Shown: piece by piece, positions 26,565 to 35,701 of the stretch
How positions within the stretch are numbered: position 1 is the first letter of the stretch
How the letters are laid out: every line of letters begins with the position of its first letter
Translations under genes and position numbers: made by a program
Notes under the pieces: model-generated
What the model was told of the DNA's origin: nothing
Database searches by the model: none
Seen by the model: only the letters and a program-made list of their open reading frames with translations
Source: an uncultured Oscillatoriales cyanobacterium
GTDB taxonomy: Bacteria > Cyanobacteriota > Cyanobacteriia > Cyanobacteriales > Microcoleaceae
Direction of reading: 5' to 3'
Length of the DNA stretch: 64,000 nt
NCBI GenBank assembly: GCA_903893625.1
Contig: CAITND010000187.1
Location: 1 to 64,000, forward strand

Positions 26565-27134
26565 CTATTGAGGAGAAGCAATATTTAGGAAAGGAAACTC
26601 GGCTTTGATATTCCAGTTTTGTCCGTTATGAATTAATAAGGTTAATTGAGAGACAGTAAACTCAAAATGAATCGGACGCTGTACAAATTCTGGCCATGCT
26701 GTTTTAAAAGCTGTTCGACTTAAATCTTTAAAAGCGACGGTGACATGGGGAGAAAACGGACGTTTTTTAGAGACTTCATGAACAATATTAAGCTGTTGTT
26801 CTAAGTCATTCATTAATGCTGTTTGAATCTGAATTAATTGGGGAGTTTTGATCACATCCACAAAAATAACACGAGGCGGAAAGGCACTAAATCCCGATAA
26901 AGTTATGGAAACAGAGGAATAATTAAGCGCAAATTGACTTAAATGATGTTCTAAAGTTGGCAGGTCTTCCGTTAACCATTTAAATGGAGGTTGTAAGGTA
27001 ATATGGGACGGAGAGTTTAACGCATGGCGACTATTATAGGTTTGGGCAAAATATTGTTTAATATCTGTAATTTGATCTTGAATTGCTTGCGGAGGAAGTA
27101 AGGCAATAAAAAACAGTTTTTCAGAAGGGTTCAT
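26565..27134 (-). CDS. thpR: 2'-5' RNA ligase / cyclic phosphodiesterase family protein
   Basis: 189 residues. The two catalytic HxT motifs of the 2H phosphoesterase superfamily are SHITLQPP (N-terminal half) and SPHVTVAF (C-terminal half). Members such as bacterial ThpR hydrolyse 2',3'-cyclic phosphates in RNA. The N-terminal SEKLFFIALLPP matches the family's first strand. The gene is convergent with the Rpn-family gene with no gap between the two stop codons. Family assignment is firm, substrate is not. Confidence 0.88.
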   Translation of the reverse strand: MNPSEKLFFIALLPPQAIQDQITDIKQYFAQTYNSRHALNSPSHITLQPPFKWLTEDLPTLEHHLSQFALNYSSVSITLSGFSAFPPRVIFVDVIKTPQLIQIQTALMNDLEQQLNIVHEVSKKRPFSPHVTVAFKDLSRTAFKTAWPEFVQRPIHFEFTVSQLTLLIHNGQNWNIKAEFPFLNIASPQ

Positions 27135-27194
27135 ATTCCTGTAAACTCGAATTTCTTAAGTGTTATTGATTTTCATTGAATTTTAATTCATTGA

Positions 27195-27220
27195 GTAGTG
27201 ATGGGCAAAGCCCATCCTAC
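27195..27220. repeat. Dispersed palindromic repeat (GATGGGC-AAA-GCCCATC)
   Basis: GATGGGC and GCCCATC flank AAA; outer GTAG/CTAC extend the stem with one bulged base. It lies between two co-oriented genes, next to the stop of the S9 peptidase. Confidence 0.75.
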
Positions 27221-27229
27221 ATTTGGGGT

Positions 27230-29143
27230 TTATTTTGCGGGTTCAAAATTGAAGACTTTGGCATAAAAATCAAATTCACCCTCGATGGCGGATTTAATAT
27301 TTTCGGCTTTTCTGAAACCGTGTTGTTCTCCTTCAAACAAAACATATTCTACGGTAACACCTTTTGCTTTTAATGCTGCTACCATCATTTCTGCTTGGTT
27401 AGGAGGCACAATTTTATCCTCTGAACCCTGAAAGAATATCACTGGACAAGATAATTTTTCAACAGAATGAATCGGAGAACGCTGTTGATAAAGTGCTTTT
27501 TCTTCGGGATAAACCCCAATTAAACCATCCAAATAACGGGATTCAAATTTATGGGTATCCGTTGCTAAAGCTTCTAAATCACTAACTCCATAATAACTCG
27601 CCCCCGCCTTAAATACATCCTTAAAGGTTAAGGCACATAAAGTGGTATAACCTCCCGCACTTCCGCCCGCAATTGCCATGCGATTTCCATCGACTAAACC
27701 CTGTTCTGCTAGATATTTTGCCCCATTACAACAATCATCAACATCGACAATTCCCCAACTTTTATTTAAGCGTTGACGGTATTCTCGTCCGTAACCTGTA
27801 CTTCCCCCATAATTAACATCTAAAACCGCAAATCCTCGACTCGTCCAATATTGATTTTTTAAGCTCAAACTGCTAGAAGTGGCAGCCGTTGGCCCCCCAT
27901 GACTTTTAACCACTAAAGGCGGTTTTTCGGCTTCAAAAGCTTGATAATCTTTGTTTTGAGGAGGATAGAAAAATCCATAGGCAGTTTTACCGTTTTCTGT
28001 GGGGAATTCTATCGGTTGAGGTACGGATAAATAGCCTTTATCTAGTACAATTTGACTAGAACGTCTTAATACTTCCAGTTCTCCCGTCTCTAAATTTAGT
28101 TTGACAATAGCACTGCTTTCAGTTGGAGAACTGCCAATAAATAAGACTTGATTTCCTGAAACTGTTAAGGAATCAATTGCAGTATAGGGGGTGTCAATAT
28201 CCTGTAATTGCAGAGTTTTAGTATCCAAACTTGCTAGATACCAATTACCGTTTTTACTGTAGGTACAAATAATCTTTTCTGCGGAACTAAACCCATAAGT
28301 TGACATTCCAAATACCCAAAGGGGTAAACCAAATTCTGCCGCTATTGGATGTAAGGGTTCTATTGTTCCAGTATAGCGATATAAGTTCCACCAATTAGAG
28401 CGATCGCTTACAAAATATAATACCCCATCCGGCGACCATTGGGGTTGAAAAATAGATTCTTCTAAACCCCCCGCAATTAATTTTTTTTCTCCTAAATAAC
28501 CCTCAAAATTAACCTCAGCAACCCATAATTCTGTACCATCCCAAGGCATATTCGGATGATTCCATGAAATCCAAGATAATTTGTTACCATCAGGGCTTAA
28601 ACGAGGAAACGCATAAAAATCATTACCCTCTACAATAACTCTAATATCCTCACTATTATTGAGATTAATACTAATAATTGTATTAACAGCTTCTCCCCCT
28701 TGAGTATGATCTTCTCGGACACAAATTAACCGTTGATTTTGGGAATCTATTACCCCATCCGCATAACGATATTCTGCTTCTGGAGTAATAGGTTTTGGAG
28801 TAATTTGATAGGGGGAATTTTCCCCTTGAATGTTCTGTTGATAAAGACGTTGATCAACAAAATTAGAAAAATAAACTGTTCCTTGATTAACAATATAGGA
28901 ACCCCCGCCATATTCATGAACACGAGTTCTAACGTTAAAAGATTGAGGAGTGACATCATTTAATTGATTATCAGGAGTCAGACGAACAATCACACTGCGT
29001 CCCGCTTCCGATGGCCGTCCTTCTATCCAATAAATATTATCCCCATCCCAGCTTACTCCCCCCAGTCCTACAGTTCCTTCTACCATTAAATCGGCGGTAA
29101 TGGGAGATTTCCAAGATCCATAAGGTGCAGTTTTCTTGCTCAT
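27230..29143 (-). CDS. S9 family peptidase (prolyl oligopeptidase-like)
   Basis: 637 residues. The N-terminal ~370 residues form a beta-propeller with WSPDG/LSPDG-type blades (PRLSPDGNKLSW, QPQWSPDGVLYFV). The C-terminal hydrolase domain has VKSHGGPTAATSS (oxyanion region), the nucleophile in GGSAGGYTTL, the acid in FQGSEDKIVPP and the histidine in GEQHGFRK. These fit dipeptidyl/acylaminoacyl peptidases of S9. The ATG at 29143 begins MSKKTAPYGSWKSPIT. A decayed copy of part of its 5' half occurs at 33843-33887. Confidence 0.9.
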   Translation of the reverse strand: MSKKTAPYGSWKSPITADLMVEGTVGLGGVSWDGDNIYWIEGRPSEAGRSVIVRLTPDNQLNDVTPQSFNVRTRVHEYGGGSYIVNQGTVYFSNFVDQRLYQQNIQGENSPYQITPKPITPEAEYRYADGVIDSQNQRLICVREDHTQGGEAVNTIISINLNNSEDIRVIVEGNDFYAFPRLSPDGNKLSWISWNHPNMPWDGTELWVAEVNFEGYLGEKKLIAGGLEESIFQPQWSPDGVLYFVSDRSNWWNLYRYTGTIEPLHPIAAEFGLPLWVFGMSTYGFSSAEKIICTYSKNGNWYLASLDTKTLQLQDIDTPYTAIDSLTVSGNQVLFIGSSPTESSAIVKLNLETGELEVLRRSSQIVLDKGYLSVPQPIEFPTENGKTAYGFFYPPQNKDYQAFEAEKPPLVVKSHGGPTAATSSSLSLKNQYWTSRGFAVLDVNYGGSTGYGREYRQRLNKSWGIVDVDDCCNGAKYLAEQGLVDGNRMAIAGGSAGGYTTLCALTFKDVFKAGASYYGVSDLEALATDTHKFESRYLDGLIGVYPEEKALYQQRSPIHSVEKLSCPVIFFQGSEDKIVPPNQAEMMVAALKAKGVTVEYVLFEGEQHGFRKAENIKSAIEGEFDFYAKVFNFEPAK

Positions 29144-29179
29144 ATTTTGATTTTCTCATTTTTGACAATATCAAAAATT

Positions 29180-29264
29180 TTAACACTTGTAGAGCTTTAA
29201 AATTAGCTTTTCTCACCCTTCCACCATCACGCACCATGAATTAATGATTAACCTCTACCATTTT
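29180..29264. repeat. Left copy of an 85-nt direct repeat flanking the RM cluster
   Basis: This stretch, just upstream of the S9 peptidase start, aligns without gaps to 33888-33972. By eye about 70 of 85 positions agree, including a 22-base identical end. Its minus-strand reading contains AAC CAC TAA AAT GGT AGA GGT TAA, the decayed last codons of the HTH gene whose intact end is at 33956. Confidence 0.75.
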
Positions 29265-29367
29265 AGTGGTTAAGAAGTTTAACACTAGAAAAACTTGGAC
29301 AAAGCTCTTTTCTAAGCTATGATGATTTTTGTCTAATCAAAATGCTTTTCCATTAGGATCAGAAGTT

Positions 29368-32079
29368 ATGGCAGCAACCCGTGAGAGTATTTATGAATTT
29401 ATTAATTTTTGTGAACAACATATTACTGAAGGTAGAGAAAGGCAAGACTCACCTGAGTTTTTAATCAAGTTTTTTCAAGCCTTTGGGCATAAAGGACTCA
29501 AAGAAGTTAATGCACAATTTGATCTCCCTATTCCTAAAAGTAGCCAAAAAGGAAATATGGGTTTTGCTGATTTATGGTGGCAGCGTAACGGCTTGGGTTC
29601 TGTATTAATTGAGATGAAGTCACGCAAAGAAAAGAAACTTTATAAACATTATGGTCAAGCCTGGAGATATTGTCAATGTTTGCCTGTGTTTCCTAAGTAT
29701 GTAATACTCTGCAATTTTGATGAATTCTGGATTTATGATTTTAGTATTCAAATTGATACTCCTGTAGATATTATTACTCTCCTAGAACTTCCTGAACGGT
29801 TAGACGCTTTTAAATTTATGGAATTTACGGCTGAAATTCCCAAATTTAGAAATAACCAAGTTCAAGTTACAGAATTAGCGGCTCGAAGAATGGGAGAATT
29901 ATTTCAAGAACTAAAAAATCGTACAAAAAAAGGGGTTTTTAGTGAACAAACAGCACAACAATTTATTCTTCAGTGTGTCGTTGCTATGTTTGCTCAAAGT
30001 AGAAATTTATTACCCCCTAATCGTTTTATGGAGTGCATTGATGAGTGCATGAATGGACAAAGTACATACGAAGTTTTATCAGATGGTTTATTTAGACACA
30101 TGAACCTTCCTGGGGTAGTAACTGTGGGTCATCGTTATAAAGAAGTACAATATTTTAATGGGGGATTATTCTCCGTTGTCCATGAAATTGATCTGACACG
30201 AAAGGAATTAGAATATTTAAAAGCTGCGGCTGAACAAGACTGGAGTAAAGTTAGACCCGCAATTTTTGGTAACATATTTGAAGGCACAGTTAATGAGGAA
30301 GAACGTCACAAGCATGGTATTCATTTTACGTCTGAAAATGATATTATGAAAATTGTTCATCCTACAATTACACAATATTGGGAAGAAAGAATTGAAGCAA
30401 CAAATACGATTGAAGAATTAACTTTACTACATGATGAAATGGCAAATTATCGGGTACTTGATCCCGCTTGTGGGTCGGGCAATTTCCTCTATATTGCTTA
30501 TCAGGAACTCAAACAAACCGAACAATTATTATTAGATAAACTAGCAGAATTTCAGAATTCTTCTCCAATTTTGGCAGGAAAAGTGAGTCCTAAGCAATTT
30601 TATGGAATTGATAATAATCCTTTTGCTGTTGAATTAGCGAAGGTGACATTACTCATTGCCCGAAAAATAGCAATTGATAAATTAGACTTAACTGAATCCG
30701 CATTACCTTTAGATACTTTAGATGAAAATATTACTTGTAAAGATGCACTTTTAAATCAGTGGTATCCAGCCGATGCAATTATTGGAAATCCCCCATTTTT
30801 AGGAGGTAAGCATATCAGAATTCAACTCGGTGATCAATATATTGATCAAGTATTTGATCGTTTTTCAGATGTGAAAGATTCAGTAGATTTTTGTGCTTAT
30901 TGGTTTCGTTTAGCTCAGGATCATCTTACTGAACAGGGGAGAGCCGGGTTAGTAGCAACTAACTCAATTAGTCAAGGTAAAAGTAGAGTAGCTGCATTAG
31001 ATTATATTACTCAAAATGGCGGTTATATCTATAATGCGATTTCAACTCAACCTTGGTCTGGAGAAGCCGCAGTTCATGTCAGTATTGTTAACTGGAGTAA
31101 GCAAAAACCTGAAAAATATTATTTAGATCATCAAGAAGTTTTATCTATTAATTCTTCTCTGAATTCCAATACTGATGTTTCTCAAGCTGTTCGCTTATCA
31201 GCTAATCTAAATCAATGTTTTCAGGGTGTAACTCCTGTTGGAAAAGGATTTTTTGTAACTGAACAACAGGTTACAGATTGGATAAAAGCAGATTTGAAAA
31301 ATCAAAATGTGTTAAAAAAATCTGTTTCAGCAGAAGATTTAACAGATAATCCTCATGGTACACCAGAAAGATGGATAATTGACTTCAACGATATGAGTAT
31401 TAAGGATGCTAGTAATTATAAATTACCTTTTGAACACATTGAAACTTACGTTAAACCTGAACGTGAAACAAATCGTAGAGATACTACTAGAATTAATTGG
31501 TGGAAATTTGGAGAAAAAAGACCAGCAATGAGAAAAGCACTAGAATCTTTATCCTTTTACCTTAATCTTCCCAGACATTCAAAATGGTTTATTTTCATTC
31601 CGGCTAAATCTGATTGGCTACCAGCAGATTCAACAAATGTTGTAGCATCAGATGATTTTTATATATTAGGAATTCTCACATCTAATGTACATCGTTGTTG
31701 GGTAAAAGTGCAAAGTTCAACTTTAAAAGGAGATATCCGCTACACTCACAAAACCTGTTTTGAAACCTTTCCTTTTCCTCAAAAAATAAATGCTAATTTA
31801 GTTAAACAGATTCGGGATACTGCTACAGAGTTGCATGATTATCGGACTAAACAAATGGATAAAAATAAGTGGGGAATTACTAAACTCTATAACGAATATT
31901 TTGATCAACCCTCTAGTCAACTTTATAAACTTCATGCAAAGCTTGACAGTTTGGTGATGGAAACCTATGAATTTAAACCCGATGAGAATATTTTAGAACG
32001 CCTATTAGCTTTGAATTTAGAACTTGCAGAAAAAGAAAAGCAGGGTGAATCAATTATAGGGCCTTGGGTACCGAATTAA
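29368..32079 (+). CDS. MmeI-like type IIG restriction-methylation enzyme
   Basis: 903 residues from the ATG at 29368, which has AGGA 8 bases upstream; an in-frame TTG at 29329 would add 13 residues. The nuclease site D68 (ADLWWQ) with E82-M-K84 (LIEMKSRKEKKLYKHYGQA) is of the MmeI PD-(D/E)XK type. The adenine methyltransferase has motif I DPACGSGNF (365) and motif IV NPPF (474). The C-terminal third, with RDTTRINWWKFGEKR and SSTLKGDIRYTHKTCFETFPFP, is the target-recognition and C-terminal part. One chain thus cuts and methylates. It is the first gene of the region between the 85-nt repeats. There is no HIP1 site in it. Confidence 0.9.
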   Translation: MAATRESIYEFINFCEQHITEGRERQDSPEFLIKFFQAFGHKGLKEVNAQFDLPIPKSSQKGNMGFADLWWQRNGLGSVLIEMKSRKEKKLYKHYGQAWRYCQCLPVFPKYVILCNFDEFWIYDFSIQIDTPVDIITLLELPERLDAFKFMEFTAEIPKFRNNQVQVTELAARRMGELFQELKNRTKKGVFSEQTAQQFILQCVVAMFAQSRNLLPPNRFMECIDECMNGQSTYEVLSDGLFRHMNLPGVVTVGHRYKEVQYFNGGLFSVVHEIDLTRKELEYLKAAAEQDWSKVRPAIFGNIFEGTVNEEERHKHGIHFTSENDIMKIVHPTITQYWEERIEATNTIEELTLLHDEMANYRVLDPACGSGNFLYIAYQELKQTEQLLLDKLAEFQNSSPILAGKVSPKQFYGIDNNPFAVELAKVTLLIARKIAIDKLDLTESALPLDTLDENITCKDALLNQWYPADAIIGNPPFLGGKHIRIQLGDQYIDQVFDRFSDVKDSVDFCAYWFRLAQDHLTEQGRAGLVATNSISQGKSRVAALDYITQNGGYIYNAISTQPWSGEAAVHVSIVNWSKQKPEKYYLDHQEVLSINSSLNSNTDVSQAVRLSANLNQCFQGVTPVGKGFFVTEQQVTDWIKADLKNQNVLKKSVSAEDLTDNPHGTPERWIIDFNDMSIKDASNYKLPFEHIETYVKPERETNRRDTTRINWWKFGEKRPAMRKALESLSFYLNLPRHSKWFIFIPAKSDWLPADSTNVVASDDFYILGILTSNVHRCWVKVQSSTLKGDIRYTHKTCFETFPFPQKINANLVKQIRDTATELHDYRTKQMDKNKWGITKLYNEYFDQPSSQLYKLHAKLDSLVMETYEFKPDENILERLLALNLELAEKEKQGESIIGPWVPN

Positions 32080-32102
32080 ACTTAAATTTGTCTAAATTTC
32101 TG

Positions 32103-32771
32103 TTAACTAGCAGTCAACCGTTGAACAAAATCTTGATGCTCAACGGTGGCAATTCCCTGTTGTAATATAGTTAAAACCTGAGCCATATTTCCAGTTAATA
32201 ATGATTGTTCATCTAACCATAAACCCGGAAATATTTCACTTTTTATAATGCCTTCTGAATCTGCTAAAAGTTTAATATATTGTCCTTCTCTTAATCTAAA
32301 CCAGTCTAATTGTTGTTCATAAACCCGCCAAATCAAATATTCTTGTACATTGTTGCGACGATAAACCTTTAACTTTTGATGAGCATCAATAGAAGCACTC
32401 GAAGCGGCAATTTCAACAATTAATTCTGGCGCACCTTCCACATAATCATCTTCACTAATTATAGATTGTCCCCCCTGTTCAACTCTTAATAAAGCATCCG
32501 GTTGAAGTTCATTATCATTATCCAGACGAACAGTTGTATTATCCGCCAAACCTATGCCTGGTGTTGCTGCTTCATAAGTTCCCAACCAAGTCATAATAGA
32601 AGCATGGGGTTTTCCATGACTTTTGTAACGTAATGCAGCCGCCATATAGACAATTCCTTCAATTAATTCTGCTTTTTTTACATCAGACATCGCCGCACAA
32701 CGACGTTCAAATTCAATTCGAGTTAATTGATCGCCGTTTTCTAACGGTAGAGTTGTTAAAGAGGATACCAT
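32103..32771 (-). CDS. Uma2 family (DUF820) nuclease-like protein
   Basis: 222 residues. Family motifs are LQPDALLRVEQGG (Asp), APELIVEIAASSAS (Glu) and LKVYRRNNVQEYLIWRV. The N-terminal segment KAELIEGIVYMAAALRYKSHG is also typical. It lies between the MmeI-like enzyme and the DNA methyltransferase but in the opposite direction. It may be part of the mobile cluster. It is only distantly related to the Uma2 protein at 2.6 kb. Role unknown. Confidence 0.88.
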   Translation of the reverse strand: MVSSLTTLPLENGDQLTRIEFERRCAAMSDVKKAELIEGIVYMAAALRYKSHGKPHASIMTWLGTYEAATPGIGLADNTTVRLDNDNELQPDALLRVEQGGQSIISEDDYVEGAPELIVEIAASSASIDAHQKLKVYRRNNVQEYLIWRVYEQQLDWFRLREGQYIKLLADSEGIIKSEIFPGLWLDEQSLLTGNMAQVLTILQQGIATVEHQDFVQRLTAS

Positions 32772-32837
32772 ATTATTAGAGATCAGTATTCACAATATAG
32801 ACAAGTTTAGCATATTTTAGAAAAATCCTTACTGCTT

Positions 32838-32868
32838 TTGATACAAAATTTAATTATTTTGGTATAAT
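32838..32868 (+). promoter_or_regulatory. Candidate promoter of the DNA methyltransferase
   Basis: TTGATA (32838-32843) and TATAAT (32863-32868) are separated by 19 bases, slightly longer than ideal. The methyltransferase ATG follows 39 bases after the -10. Confidence 0.4.
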
Positions 32869-32907
32869 TAGATTGATTCAATTTTTTCTATATCCTCAAG
32901 GCAAGAA

Positions 32908-33765
32908 ATGAATTTAACTGAAGCGATTGAAATTTTGGGTGAACCTTATTTTAAAGCAAATAATTGCTTGATTTATAATTTAGATTGCTTAGAAGCATTT
33001 AAAAAAATACCTTCTGATAGCTTCAAATTAACCATTACAAGTCCTCCTTATAATATTGGTAAAGAATATGAAGAATGTCTGCCTCTTGATCATTATTTAA
33101 GCTGGTGTATAGAATGGATTCAAGAAATTTATCGAGTAACTAATCCTAACGGGGCATTTTGGTTAAACTTAGGTTATACCTCTATTCCAGGTTCTGCTAA
33201 AGCAATTCCGATTCCTTATTTACTATGGGATAAAATACCTTTTTATTTAATCCAGGAGATTGTTTGGAATTATGGGGCAGGAGTTGCTGGAAAAAAATTC
33301 TTTTCACCTAGAAACGAAAAATTTCTCTGGTATGTCAAAGATCCTAATAATTATATTTTTAATTTAGATGATATTCGAGATCCTAATGTCAAATATCCCA
33401 ATCAAAAGAAAAATGGTAAAATTAAAGTTAATCCATTAGGAAAAAACCCGACGGATGTTTGGTCATTTCCTAAAGTAACATCAGGTAAAAATCGTGCTTC
33501 CAAAGAACGAACTTCTCATCCGGCACAATTTCCCATTACTGTTATTGATCGGATTATTAAAGCATCTTCTCATCAAGGAGATTTAATTATAGATCCTTTT
33601 TTGGGTTCTGGAACAACTGCGATCGCAGCTTTAAGTTTAAATCGTCAGGTAATTGGTTTTGAAATTAAACCCGAATATTGTGAAATTGCAACTCAAAGAA
33701 TACAAAATTATTTAGAAGAAATAAATTTCATACAAACTTCATTGTTGCCTCTGATTTATAATTAA
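32908..33765 (+). CDS. Beta-class DNA methyltransferase (probably cytosine-N4)
   Basis: 285 residues. Catalytic motif IV TSPPYNIG (44-51) precedes the SAM-binding motif DPFLGSGTT (229-237), the beta-class order. An SPPY tetrapeptide is most common in m4C enzymes, though some m6A enzymes have it, so the modified base is a prediction. HPAQFPITVIDRII before motif I is also typical. No partner endonuclease is seen next to it; the MmeI-like protein is self-sufficient, so this could be an orphan methylase or a second specificity. One HIP1 octamer (GCGATCGC) occurs within it. Confidence 0.9.
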   Translation: MNLTEAIEILGEPYFKANNCLIYNLDCLEAFKKIPSDSFKLTITSPPYNIGKEYEECLPLDHYLSWCIEWIQEIYRVTNPNGAFWLNLGYTSIPGSAKAIPIPYLLWDKIPFYLIQEIVWNYGAGVAGKKFFSPRNEKFLWYVKDPNNYIFNLDDIRDPNVKYPNQKKNGKIKVNPLGKNPTDVWSFPKVTSGKNRASKERTSHPAQFPITVIDRIIKASSHQGDLIIDPFLGSGTTAIAALSLNRQVIGFEIKPEYCEIATQRIQNYLEEINFIQTSLLPLIYN

Positions 33766-33842
33766 GGGATAAATCTGGTAACGAATATTTGTTAGATTAA
33801 CTCAATTCTAAATCTTCAAGTTTTTGTTTAAATTCCAGCAAT

Positions 33843-33887
33843 AGGAAAATAAACGTTTCCTTGATCAACTGTATAGGAACTCCCACC
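33843..33887 (-). pseudogene. Fragment of an S9-peptidase gene
   Basis: About 37 of 45 bases match 28865-28909 inside the S9 peptidase gene, in the same orientation. The minus-strand translation GGSSYTVDQGNVYFP parallels GGGSYIVNQGTVYFS of the intact protein. It directly abuts the right copy of the 85-nt repeat, whereas in the intact locus ~270 bases separate the two matching segments. Confidence 0.65.
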
Positions 33888-33972
33888 TTAACACTTGCAG
33901 AGCTTAGATATGAAGTATCGTCACCCTGACAACATCACGCACCATGACTGAATGATTAACCTCTACCATTTT
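33888..33972. repeat. Right copy of the 85-nt direct repeat
   Basis: Ungapped counterpart of 29180-29264, in direct orientation, 4.7 kb away. Its last 17 bases encode the C-terminus and stop of the HTH protein (33956 onward). The pair brackets the MmeI-like, Uma2 and methyltransferase genes. Confidence 0.75.
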
Positions 33973-34450
33973 GATGATTTTGGTTAAATTCTTCTGTTGT
34001 TAAAGGGTCTGAATTAATTGGCGTTGCTAACCTAATATTAATATCAATGAATAATTGATTTTTTTCGATAATAATATTAGCTTTTTTAATCACAATATCT
34101 AAAGATAAACAATCTCCTACCTGTAACGGGACAGAAGATTTCGTTTTATATCCCGCTTCCTCTAACCACTCCGCAATATTACGCCAATTTTCAACTTTCT
34201 CTGTGGTCTTACCTAATAAATTTTTAACGTAAATGTATAATGTGCTACACAAATCCACTCCAAGACCTTTGGCACTTTTGTGCAGTTTTTCTGCAATTTC
34301 AGTAGGACTATAACCACATAGTAAACCCCGCAGGTGGCGTTTTTCTATTGGAGTTAAGCGTTTTCCCTTAGCGGATGCTAGGTCTGTGTATAGGGTTTCT
34401 AAGTCCCAAGTTTCCGCCACTTCCATAAAAGGTTCGTCAGCAATTGCCAT
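33956..34450 (-). CDS. Stand-alone cyanobacterial HTH-like domain protein
   Basis: 164 residues. The central segment LTPIEKRHLRGLLCGYSPTEIAEKLHKS has the look of a LuxR-type helix-turn-helix. With LYIYVKNLL and NWRNIAEWLEEAGY it matches the N-terminal domain that in cyanobacteria precedes NB-ARC, WD40 or pentapeptide-repeat regions in large signalling proteins. Here no such region follows: the protein continues ~55 residues with beta-strand-like sequence and stops. It may be a regulator or a truncated relic. The ATG at 34450 is preferred over 34459 only weakly. A decayed copy of its end lies at the left 85-nt repeat. Confidence 0.6.
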   Translation of the reverse strand: MAIADEPFMEVAETWDLETLYTDLASAKGKRLTPIEKRHLRGLLCGYSPTEIAEKLHKSAKGLGVDLCSTLYIYVKNLLGKTTEKVENWRNIAEWLEEAGYKTKSSVPLQVGDCLSLDIVIKKANIIIEKNQLFIDINIRLATPINSDPLTTEEFNQNHQNGRG

Positions 34451-34646
34451 TGGACACATAGTAGAGTATAAATTTTCCTAGTTTAACTCTAGCATAATTC
34501 CTAACTCAAGCTAGTATACAAGCTAGTTTGTATAAGCTATTATAAATTTTGATGTCTTAAACAGCCTTTTTTGTTGATCAAATTTAGTAAAAATAGACTT
34601 ACAAAAGGCTTTAATTAATAAAATTAAACATCTATTTACATTTAAA

Positions 34647-35201
34647 ATGCGTGGCTCAAATTCTTATAAATCTTTTCAGGAACAGGATACTTTTATGTTT
34701 TATTTTGACAAAGCATTAAAGGAGATTAATATCGGAGAAATCTCTAAAGAAAATAAAGAAAAAATTTGTATCATAGATAAAAAATACTATAAAGACAAAG
34801 AATTTTCAAGATCAAGCATAATATCTTTACATAAAATTTTCTTTAATCTTTGGCAAATTCAACACAAAGCAATTATTGAATATTCCTTCAATAATCCTGA
34901 AAATACAGTTGACATAGAAAATCACATAGCTATTTTGTATGAAGTTGAAAGATCAGCAAATATTCTATGTCAAAATCACGATTCTGTAGATTCGTTAAGA
35001 CTAAGAAGTGAGTGGTTAACAGTGTGGAAAAAAAATTTAGATGAACTCACTCAATTTAAGAACTATTCAATTTTTTTAGTCCGCCAAGAACCCCAAAATA
35101 AAACCCCAAATTTATGGAATCAATACCCTGAAGAAACTTTAGCTGTTGTCATTACTATTCTCGGAGTTATTCTTGCCTTGTTTTTACTTCAACACAAATA
35201 A
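34647..35201 (+). CDS. Unknown protein with C-terminal membrane anchor
   Basis: 184 residues, not recognised. It is very AT-rich and rich in K, I and N. Helical, probably soluble residues 1-155 precede one membrane segment (TLAVVITILGVILALFLL) and a three-residue tail, so the body should face the cytoplasm as a tail-anchored protein. A second possible start is ATG at 34695, with AGGA 8 bases upstream. The next gene begins 4 bases after the stop, which suggests that the two are co-translated. Its position after the restriction-modification cluster makes a defence role possible, but nothing in the sequence proves it. Confidence 0.7.
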   Translation: MRGSNSYKSFQEQDTFMFYFDKALKEINIGEISKENKEKICIIDKKYYKDKEFSRSSIISLHKIFFNLWQIQHKAIIEYSFNNPENTVDIENHIAILYEVERSANILCQNHDSVDSLRLRSEWLTVWKKNLDELTQFKNYSIFLVRQEPQNKTPNLWNQYPEETLAVVITILGVILALFLLQHK

Positions 35202-35205
35202 AAAT

Positions 35206-35643
35206 ATGTCTGATTATAATGATAGAAAGTTCACAATACTTTTAGTTTTTGCATTTATCGTTGGTAGCTTATGGGATGCAACAACAACCTTTGTAGGAAT
35301 AGTGACTATTATAGGATCTTCAGGTGTGGGAACTTATGGGATAGCAATGACTGGTATGATCATAGTTTTGGCTTTCAATCTTGCTACTAGAAAAATTTGG
35401 AAGGATTTTAAGGATGACTTTGACAATAGCTTTCGATATGGCTATCTTAATTTAGTTTTAATTATTCTTTGGTGTGGCAGTATTTTATTTGATTTTATAA
35501 CTGCGTTAGAAGGTAATTATAGCTATGTATTTTACCCCAAAAAAGAAGATCCTTTAGTTCAAATAATTCTAATATTTTTAACACTCATAACAACAATAAG
35601 CCCCATGATGGTGAACCAATTAATAGCAGATCTAAACAAATAA
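35206..35643 (+). CDS. Unknown four-helix membrane protein
   Basis: 145 residues with four predicted membrane helices: FTILLVFAFIVGSLW, TYGIAMTGMIIVLAFNL, YLNLVLIILWCGSILFDF and IILIFLTLITTISPMM. Helix 1 continues WDATTTFVG and helix 3 continues FDFITALEG, so the two halves look like a diverged internal repeat. The start at 35206 is used because earlier in-frame codons lie within the upstream gene. It probably forms a complex with the tail-anchored protein just upstream. No family was recognised. Confidence 0.7.
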   Translation: MSDYNDRKFTILLVFAFIVGSLWDATTTFVGIVTIIGSSGVGTYGIAMTGMIIVLAFNLATRKIWKDFKDDFDNSFRYGYLNLVLIILWCGSILFDFITALEGNYSYVFYPKKEDPLVQIILIFLTLITTISPMMVNQLIADLNK

Positions 35644-35701
35644 AAAATATTCTCTTATCTAGGTTTTCTTCGTTTTTAGGTTCGACCTATAAATGATATT
35701 A

